Shown here in pieces: positions 9,250 to 15,770 of a stretch of DNA of 64,000 nucleotides. Position 1 is the first letter of the stretch; every line of letters starts with the position of its first letter. The DNA is from Edaphosphingomonas laterariae (GTDB taxonomy: Bacteria > Pseudomonadota > Alphaproteobacteria > Sphingomonadales > Sphingomonadaceae): the NCBI RefSeq assembly GCF_900188165.1, contig NZ_FZOS01000002.1, forward strand, positions 124,001 to 188,000, given 5' to 3'. Under the pieces are notes generated by a model. That model did not search any database. It was not told where the DNA came from and was given only the letters and a program-made list of their open reading frames with translations. A program made the position numbers and the translations under genes.

Positions 9250-9785
9250 CGGACGACGGCGAGCGTTTGCTCCTCATAGTCGAGGATGACGAGGCCTTCG
9301 CCCGCACGCTCAAGCGTTCGTTCGAGCGCCGCGACTATCGCGTGGTCGCGGTGGCGAGCCATGAAGAGCTGGTCGAACTGCTCGCCAGCCACAATCCTGC
9401 CTTCGCGGTGGTCGATCTCAAGCTCGGCCGCGCCTCGGGGCTGACCTGCGTGCAGACGCTGCACGCGCATGATCCCGAAATGCAGATCGTGGTGCTGACC
9501 GGCTTCGCCAGCATCGCCACCGCGGTCGAGGCGGTCAAGCTGGGCGCCTCCCACTATCTCGCCAAGCCGTCGAACACCGATGATATCGAGGCGGCGTTCG
9601 GCCGGACCGAGGGCGACACCGAAGTGCCGGTGGATGGCCGCCAGACATCGATCAAGACGCTGGAATGGGAACATATCCACCAGACGCTGGTGGATACCGA
9701 TTTCAACATCTCCGAAGCGGCCCGGCGGCTGGGCATGCATCGCCGCACACTGGCCCGCAAGCTGGAGAAGCGGCAGGTCCGCTGA
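9246..9785 (+). CDS. regA: RegA/PrrA-type response regulator
   Basis: A 179-residue protein with a receiver domain (acidic residues D14/D15, phospho-acceptor D57 in VVDLKLG, T85, K107) and a compact C-terminal Fis-like helix-turn-helix, NISEAARRLGMHRRTLARKL, nearly identical to the conserved RegA/PrrA/ActR DNA-binding motif. RegA regulators control respiration and other redox functions. It overlaps regB by four bases and ends the oxidase operon, so it may also control the genes it is transcribed with. The linker between the domains lacks the long proline run seen in many RegA proteins. Confidence 0.93.
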   Translation: MTDDGERLLLIVEDDEAFARTLKRSFERRDYRVVAVASHEELVELLASHNPAFAVVDLKLGRASGLTCVQTLHAHDPEMQIVVLTGFASIATAVEAVKLGASHYLAKPSNTDDIEAAFGRTEGDTEVPVDGRQTSIKTLEWEHIHQTLVDTDFNISEAARRLGMHRRTLARKLEKRQVR

Positions 9786-9900
9786 GGGCCGTGCACGCCT
9801 GAATTTTCGAGATTTTTTGAAACGTTTCCCGTGGCTTGCGCTGCGTGCTCGGCCGCGCCTGTGAGGGGCTTGGCAACATCCCTTGTGCCATATATTATAT

Positions 9901-9920
9901 GCCGCATAATTTAATGCGGC
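9901..9920. promoter_or_regulatory. Inverted repeat just before a tetR start
   Basis: Perfect 7-base arms GCCGCAT and ATGCGGC with a 6-base AT-only spacer, directly after a TATATTATAT stretch. It ends 9 bases before the ATG of the TetR gene at 9930. This is the usual place for an autoregulatory TetR operator overlapping the -10 region. Confidence 0.5.
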
Positions 9921-9929
9921 GGACAAGCA

Positions 9930-10595
9930 ATGGCCGAGGTTCAGGAGAAGGCGGGGGCACGGGGGCGGCCACGGCGGCTATCGCGCGAAGCGATCGTCGC
10001 GGCGGCGGCCGACCTGCTTGAACGGGAGCCGGAAACCACGGTTTCGCTGAACGGCGTGGCCCGCGCGCTCGGCGTGACGCCGATGACGCTCTACACCTAC
10101 TTCTCGAACATCCACGATCTCCATCAGGCGCTGACCGCGCATATGCTGGAGGAGCTGGTCGTCTCCGTCGACGCCGATGCGACGCCGGCGGAAGCGATCG
10201 CTGCCTGGTCGCACGGCACACGCGCCTTCTTCCTGCGCCATCCCCAATTGATCATGATGCTCAGCTGGGAAGGGCAGGTGTCGATCGCCTGGTTCGATCG
10301 CTCGGTCATGCTGGTCGAGGCGCTGCGCCGGATGGGGTTCGACGGCAGCGAACTCGGCCGCGTCACGCTGTGGGCGTGGAGCGTGATCATGGGCGCGATC
10401 AACAGCGAATTGCGCGATCGCGCCAGCCCGCACAGCCTGAGCGCGGAACAGGTGGCGAGCATGGACGCGCGGCTCCACGCGCCGGTCAAAGCGATGCTCG
10501 CGCTGGAAGCGGCGCCTGGCCATTATGACGATTTCTTCGCGTTCCATATCGAGCGGCTGCTCGACGGGCTCGCGGCGCTGATCGCGAAACGCTGA
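9930..10595 (+). CDS. TetR-family transcriptional regulator
   Basis: A 221-residue protein with a TetR N-terminal DNA-binding domain: REAIVAAAADLLE, then the helix-turn-helix VSLNGVARALGVTPMTLYTYF. The C-terminal ligand domain (about 75-215) has no close recognisable family. TetR proteins usually repress neighbouring genes until a small ligand binds. The gene is 49 bases upstream of the hydroxylase-family gene on the same strand and has an inverted repeat before its ATG. It probably regulates itself and that downstream pair. Confidence 0.88.
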   Translation: MAEVQEKAGARGRPRRLSREAIVAAAADLLEREPETTVSLNGVARALGVTPMTLYTYFSNIHDLHQALTAHMLEELVVSVDADATPAEAIAAWSHGTRAFFLRHPQLIMMLSWEGQVSIAWFDRSVMLVEALRRMGFDGSELGRVTLWAWSVIMGAINSELRDRASPHSLSAEQVASMDARLHAPVKAMLALEAAPGHYDDFFAFHIERLLDGLAALIAKR

Positions 10596-10644
10596 AGGTT
10601 TCGTGGCTTAACAAGAACATATCGAAAAGGGATGGGACGACGGA

Positions 10645-11553
10645 ATGGAAGGCGATTTTGCATCGGTGGTGGCGAAAGCCGTCACCATCTACGGGTCGGG
10701 GTTCGGCATATTCCTGCTGTTCTGCGTGGCGAGCGAGCTGTTCCTGCGCTGGCGCGAAGGCAAGCGCCCGCTGCACGGCGAAGGGCTGGCCAACATGCTG
10801 CTCTTCCCCTTCGGCCCGCTGGCCGAAGCGATCATCCTCAACGCCCTGCTGATCGCCGGCCTGTTCCAGCTTTATCATTGGACGCCGCTGCGCGTGCCGG
10901 TGGAGCTGTGGACGCTGCCGATCTACTTCATCGTCGGTGAATTCGGTTATTACTGGTTCCATCGCGCCGGGCATGAGGTGCGGATCCTGTGGGCGGATCA
11001 TTCGATCCATCATTCGGCCGAAACCTATGATTTCACGGTGAACCTGCGCCACACGCCGTTTTCCACCGTCTATCGCTTCCTCACCTGGGCGCCGCTGGTG
11101 CTGCTGGGCTTCCAGCCGCTGGTGCTGGTGCTGTTCGCGATGAGCGGGCCGGCCTTTCAGTCGATCTGCCACACCGAACGCGTCGGCCGGCTGGCGCCGT
11201 GGTTCGAATGGCTGTTCGTCAGCCCCAGCAACCATGCCGTCCACCATGCCAGCAACCCGCTCTACATCGACCGCAATTATGGCGGGCTGCTCAACATCTG
11301 GGACCATGTGTTCGGCACCTATCAGCGGCTGGAAGAGGATGTGCCGCCGGTCTATGGCATCACCCGCCAGGTGAAATCGAACAACCCGGCCAAGATCCTC
11401 GCCCATGAATTCCGTTATCTGGCGCGCGATTTCCGCGCCGCGCCGTCCATGCGGCAGAAGCTGGGCGTGCTGTTCGGCAAGCCGGGCGAGACGTTCGAGG
11501 TCGACAAGGCGGCCAAGGCCGGCCCGGCCATCGAACAGGGGGCGGCCGCGTGA
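10645..11553 (+). CDS. Sterol desaturase / fatty acid hydroxylase family membrane di-iron protein
   Basis: A 302-residue integral membrane protein with at least four hydrophobic segments and the histidine clusters of the fatty acid hydroxylase superfamily: HRAGHE (about 110), HSIHHS (about 122) and NHAVHHASN (about 196), plus HTER between them. These histidines bind two irons that activate oxygen to hydroxylate or desaturate lipids. The substrate is unknown; fatty acids, sterol-like lipids and carotenoids are all used in the family. The C-terminal 60 residues are hydrophilic. It follows a TetR gene and overlaps the next gene by one base. Confidence 0.88.
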   Translation: MEGDFASVVAKAVTIYGSGFGIFLLFCVASELFLRWREGKRPLHGEGLANMLLFPFGPLAEAIILNALLIAGLFQLYHWTPLRVPVELWTLPIYFIVGEFGYYWFHRAGHEVRILWADHSIHHSAETYDFTVNLRHTPFSTVYRFLTWAPLVLLGFQPLVLVLFAMSGPAFQSICHTERVGRLAPWFEWLFVSPSNHAVHHASNPLYIDRNYGGLLNIWDHVFGTYQRLEEDVPPVYGITRQVKSNNPAKILAHEFRYLARDFRAAPSMRQKLGVLFGKPGETFEVDKAAKAGPAIEQGAAA

Positions 11554-11987
11554 TGCCGGCCTTCGATATCTGGGCGGTGGCCGCCGCGTTGACCCTGATG
11601 GCGCTGGTCGCCACGTTGCGCCTGTCCCTGCCGGGGGCGGCCGGTGGCGGGCAGGGCACGTTGCGCCTGATCGCGCACCCGGCCTGGCTGGTGTTGCTGG
11701 TGCTGACCACGCCGATGACGGTGGGCCTGATGCTTTCCGGCTATGTGCCGGTATCGCCCACCAAGGCCCGCGCGCTGATCGCCGGTGATTTCGGCTATTG
11801 GGCCGGGGTCGCGGCGTGGATCACGGTGGTGACAGCCGAATTGTGGCTGCTGTGGACGCCCAGCATGGTTGCCCAGCGTTTCGCCAAGCCCGAGGCGCGC
11901 GATGCCTTCCGCGCGCTGCCGCTGTTCAACGTGTTCATGGGCGGCGGCTTCCTGCTGCTCGTCTGGTGGGCCGGCAGCCAGGGCTGA
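11553..11987 (+). CDS. Small four-helix membrane protein of unknown function
   Basis: A 144-residue protein with four predicted membrane helices (about 8-25, 43-64, 82-102, 123-140) and no motif I recognise. The ATG overlaps the stop of the hydroxylase-family gene by one base, so the two are translationally coupled. This suggests a role with that membrane enzyme, for instance as a partner subunit, but this is inference from position only. Confidence 0.75.
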   Translation: MPAFDIWAVAAALTLMALVATLRLSLPGAAGGGQGTLRLIAHPAWLVLLVLTTPMTVGLMLSGYVPVSPTKARALIAGDFGYWAGVAAWITVVTAELWLLWTPSMVAQRFAKPEARDAFRALPLFNVFMGGGFLLLVWWAGSQG

Positions 11988-11994
11988 CCAATCC

Positions 11995-12051
11995 GGGATC
12001 GGCCGGCGCGCGCGGCGCGCATGGCCGCCAAAGAAGCCGCAGGCCGATCCC
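11995..12051 (+). terminator. Long-loop inverted repeat after the membrane gene
   Basis: Perfect 10-base arms GGGATCGGCC and GGCCGATCCC separated by 37 bases that are themselves GC-rich and partly self-complementary. It begins 8 bases after the stop at 11987. There is no clear T-run, so it may be a terminator or a protein site. It separates the TetR/hydroxylase operon from the peroxidase-P450 gene. Confidence 0.4.
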
Positions 12052-12227
12052 GCCATCTATGCTATAGCGCGAATCGCCCCTTTTCGGCCGACGCGGTGCG
12101 GGCCGGCGTTGCGCGCGGCGATCAGGTGCCCACGACATACCCATGCGGTCGCCCGCGCCCGGCGCGGCAATCTGTCGCGTTGTGTCCACCGTTTCTGCGC
12201 ATGCCTGCGCATCCGACGGAGATGGCC

Positions 12228-15200
12228 ATGGGGAAGCCGTTTGAAAGCAAGCATCTGGAAGGGATCAGCGATCTCTTCGTCTGCGCCGAGATCAAGCCGG
12301 GGTTCATCGATTCCTTCGCGGACGTGACCTACGAAACCCGCCTGCGCACGACGCTGGAGGCGCTGTTCCGCATCCGCAAGACATCGCGCGAATATTACAC
12401 GCTGAAGCCGTTCGTGGAGGCGACCGAACGAATCCGTTCGATCCGGTCCTTCCGGCTCGCGATCCTCGATACCGAACCCCGCCGGCTGCTGCTTGCCGCC
12501 ACCTTCGATCGCGGGTGGGAACCCTATATCCGGCTGATCTGGCGGCCGTTGGGATCGCTGCTCGATCTGATCTTCTGCAATTGCCAGGGCTATGTCACGG
12601 CGGAGGACCACAGCTTCGACGAATATGCCGCCTGGGTGCGCGACAGCCAGATCGATACCGGCTTCTTCTTTGCCTCCACCGGCCTCACCGTCGACGATTT
12701 CGCCTATCTGACCGAGATGGAACAGGTGGCGCGCGAGGAGCATGATCCCGTGCGGCGTGAATGGCGCCTTGCCACCGCGACGGCGGAACGGCCCGAGGCG
12801 CGGGCGAAGGCCGATCTGCAACGCGGCGCCGCCAACCCGCAAACCGACGGCCGGGTGATCACCCAGATGGGGATCGAGCTGCTGATCTCGCTCTACCATC
12901 TCGCCGATCATTATCCGCCCGACCAGATGGACGCGCACGGCAAATATCTGCTGCGCGCGGCCCAGAGCCTGCTCGGCCCATGGGGGCAGACCGCGATCCC
13001 CGCCTTGCCGGCCCCGATCCGCGATCGCCTGCAGGCGCAGATTGCCTGGCTGAACCTCACGCCGCCCGCACCACCGGTGCCGGTGCCTGACCGGCTGGCC
13101 ATCCGGCCCGAACAGATTCAGGCAGGCATTCTTTCGGGCCACGACGAAGGCCGCGCCTGCATGACGCACGGCGCGCTGCTGCTGCTGCAGGTGGTGGATG
13201 CGGCCAAAGCGCGGGCCTTTGTCGATCGTCTGGCGGACGAGGTGGACAGCGAGGCGACGGCCAAGCCCGACGGTGCGATCTGGCAGACGGCGGCCTTCAC
13301 CTTCAATGGCCTCGGCCGGCTGGGCGTGGCGGAAGCCGCGCTGGCACGCTTCCCGCGCGAGTTTCGCGAAGGCATGGAAGATCGCGCCGATCTTTTGGGC
13401 GATGTTCATGCCGCCCATCCGCGCAACTGGCAATTGCCGCCGCGCTGGCCGGAAGCCGGTGCCGCCGCGCCGGTCGAGCTGGCCGAGGTGGATATCGTGA
13501 TTCAGTTGCGCACCCACAGCGCCCATGCCGGGCACGAGATCGTCGGCGATGCCGCGCATCCGCTGGCCGGCCGCATTGCCGAGCTCGCCGCGCAGGTGGG
13601 GCAGACCGGCGTCCGCCTGCTCGCCGTCCAGCCGATGCGCCGCGCCGCCGCGATCGCGGACCCGCTGCGCGAACATTTCGGTTTTCGCGATGGCCTGAGC
13701 CAGCCGTGGATCGCGGGCGCGGGGCCAGCCGGGGCGGCGCGCGATCGCGTCGCGGCCGGGGAAATCCTCTGCGGCCATGTCAATGATCGGGGCGATGCCG
13801 CGCCGCCGCCGCCCGATGCCTATCTCGACAACGGCACCTTCCTCGTCGTCCGCAAGCTCCGGCAGAATGTGGCGGCGCTGGACGCGCTTGTTGCCGCGCG
13901 TCCGGCGGGCATGGACGGGGATCTGTTCCGCGCCAAGCTGATGGGGCGCTGGCCCGATGGCCGGGCGCTGACCGGGCAGATCAGCGGCGACGGAAATGAT
14001 TATGATTTCGCCGGCGACGAACAGGGCGCCGTCTGCCCGTTACAGGCCCATGCGCGCCGGGCCAATCCGCGCGCGCCGGATAACAGCCAGATGCCCCGCA
14101 TCCTGCGACGCGGCATGTCTTACGGCCCACCCGCGAAATCCGCCGCGAAGGGCGATCGCGGCATCGTCTTCATGGCGTATAATTCCAGCATCGCCGAACA
14201 GTTCGAGGTGATCCAGCGCTGGATCAGCGGCGGCAACAGCACCGGCATCGCCACCGCCCGGCATGATCCGCTGATCGGCGTGCGCGCAGGTGGTGATCCG
14301 CAGACCTTCCATTTCCTTGACGATCATGGTGGCACGGTCCGGGCCGATGTCGGCGCGCATGGGCCGATGGTGGAACTGCAATGGGGCCTCTACCTCTTCA
14401 TGCCGGCGATCCCGGCGATGCGCGCGATCGCCGCCGCCGGCCCGCCGCCGCGTGCGCGCACCGGCCAGGATCTGATCGAACGGCTGCAGGCGCTGCCCGA
14501 GGCGGAGCGGTTCACGGCCTGGCGAACCTGCCTTGAGGATTTCTATTCCAAGGATCCCGGCAAGAAGGGGGATGGCCCCGCCATCTGGGCGGCGGTGCGC
14601 GACCTGCACGGCGGTGTGTTGCGCACCCCCTTCGGCGTGCTCGTCGGCAGCCGCGCTCTGGTCGACGAGGTCTATGTCGATCGGCATGGCCGCTACACGG
14701 TGGCGGGCTATGGCGAACGGATGGCGGCATCCTTCGGGATGATCTTCCTCGGCAATGATCGCGGCGCCGCTTATGATGTGGAGGCTGGGCCGACCAACGC
14801 CGCGATCATGAAGATCGGCGAGGACGAGGCCTTCGCCGACGCCTATGGCGCGGCAAGCGGGTTGCTTGACGGAATGGTCGAGGCGAGCCTTGCACTCGGC
14901 CTCGGCGCCGAGGCGCGGTTCGATATCCAGCGCGAATATATCGACGCCGTGCTCGCCATGCTGAGCCACCGCTGGTTCGGCATCCCCGACGCGGAAGGCC
15001 GCTATGTCGAGCCGGGGGCGTGGGATTGGCGCGATGTCGCCACGCGCAAGCCGCGCTGCCCCGGCGATTTCATGGCGACGTCGCGCAGCGTGTTCTACCC
15101 GCATCCACCGGCCGCGACGATCGCTTATGGCAAGGCGCAGGGCCAGGCCGAGCGCCGGGCCGTGCGGGATTTCGTGGCCGCGATGCGCGGCACGCCCGAA

Positions 15201-15770
15201 CGGCTGACCGCGCCGATTTCCCGCGCGATCTTCGATGCCTTTCCCGATGATGACGATCTTGTCGCCCGCACGATCGTGGGCGTGATGACGGGCTTCCTGC
15301 CGCCCACCGAGGGCAATCTGCGCTGGGCCTTTTACGATTGGATAGACGGCAAGACGATCTGGCGGGTGCAGCAGGCCTATCTGATGCAGCCGGGCGCAAC
15401 TCCGCTAGAACGGGCGCGGGGGGCGTTGTTGCGGCCCTTGTGTCGCGCGATGCAGCAGCGCCCGGCGCCCGATATGGTGTGGCGTCGCGCGAAAAAGGCG
15501 CATCGGCTGGGCAAGGTGGCGATCAAGCGGGACGATCTGATCGTCATCGGCATCGTCTCCGCCACGGCCGAGGACATGGCGGCGGGCGGGCACGACGTCT
15601 ATCCGGTCTTCGGCGGCAACCGGCACGATACGGGCCATGGCACCCATGCCTGCCCGGCTTATGCCTTTGCGATGGGGACGATGCTGGGGATATTGGCGGC
15701 GCTGTTCGATGCCGGGCGCATCACGCTGCAGCCGTCGCCGCTCGTCCTCAAAGTGTCGCGGTTGGCCTAG
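12228..15770 (+). CDS. DyP-type peroxidase / cytochrome P450 fusion with novel N-terminal region
   Basis: A 1180-residue three-part protein. Residues 1-290 are an uncharacterised region with a CNC pair (C117, C119). About 297-740 is a dye-decolorizing-type heme peroxidase: GFRDG with catalytic D488, CPLQAHARRANPR with proximal heme ligand H608, RRGMSYG with distal R628, then GIVFMAYNSSIAEQFEVIQR. About 765-1180 is a cytochrome P450 with the heme-thiolate motif GHGTHACPAYAFAMG (C1142). The P450 I-helix reads TGFLPPTEGN (1021-1030) rather than the usual acid-Thr pair, and in the K-helix register the EXXR glutamate is replaced (PLCR, 1070-1073). No signal peptide or reductase domain is seen. GTG/ATG choices exist upstream, but ATG 12228 has GGAG 6 bases ahead. 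The 3' end overlaps the convergent cyclase gene by 23 bases. Substrate unknown. Confidence 0.88.
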   Translation: MGKPFESKHLEGISDLFVCAEIKPGFIDSFADVTYETRLRTTLEALFRIRKTSREYYTLKPFVEATERIRSIRSFRLAILDTEPRRLLLAATFDRGWEPYIRLIWRPLGSLLDLIFCNCQGYVTAEDHSFDEYAAWVRDSQIDTGFFFASTGLTVDDFAYLTEMEQVAREEHDPVRREWRLATATAERPEARAKADLQRGAANPQTDGRVITQMGIELLISLYHLADHYPPDQMDAHGKYLLRAAQSLLGPWGQTAIPALPAPIRDRLQAQIAWLNLTPPAPPVPVPDRLAIRPEQIQAGILSGHDEGRACMTHGALLLLQVVDAAKARAFVDRLADEVDSEATAKPDGAIWQTAAFTFNGLGRLGVAEAALARFPREFREGMEDRADLLGDVHAAHPRNWQLPPRWPEAGAAAPVELAEVDIVIQLRTHSAHAGHEIVGDAAHPLAGRIAELAAQVGQTGVRLLAVQPMRRAAAIADPLREHFGFRDGLSQPWIAGAGPAGAARDRVAAGEILCGHVNDRGDAAPPPPDAYLDNGTFLVVRKLRQNVAALDALVAARPAGMDGDLFRAKLMGRWPDGRALTGQISGDGNDYDFAGDEQGAVCPLQAHARRANPRAPDNSQMPRILRRGMSYGPPAKSAAKGDRGIVFMAYNSSIAEQFEVIQRWISGGNSTGIATARHDPLIGVRAGGDPQTFHFLDDHGGTVRADVGAHGPMVELQWGLYLFMPAIPAMRAIAAAGPPPRARTGQDLIERLQALPEAERFTAWRTCLEDFYSKDPGKKGDGPAIWAAVRDLHGGVLRTPFGVLVGSRALVDEVYVDRHGRYTVAGYGERMAASFGMIFLGNDRGAAYDVEAGPTNAAIMKIGEDEAFADAYGAASGLLDGMVEASLALGLGAEARFDIQREYIDAVLAMLSHRWFGIPDAEGRYVEPGAWDWRDVATRKPRCPGDFMATSRSVFYPHPPAATIAYGKAQGQAERRAVRDFVAAMRGTPERLTAPISRAIFDAFPDDDDLVARTIVGVMTGFLPPTEGNLRWAFYDWIDGKTIWRVQQAYLMQPGATPLERARGALLRPLCRAMQQRPAPDMVWRRAKKAHRLGKVAIKRDDLIVIGIVSATAEDMAAGGHDVYPVFGGNRHDTGHGTHACPAYAFAMGTMLGILAALFDAGRITLQPSPLVLKVSRLA

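Noticed and set aside
9786-9929. T-rich stretch (GATTTTTTGAAACG) after regA considered as a terminator.
   Set aside because: No stable stem precedes the T-run, so no intrinsic terminator can be supported.
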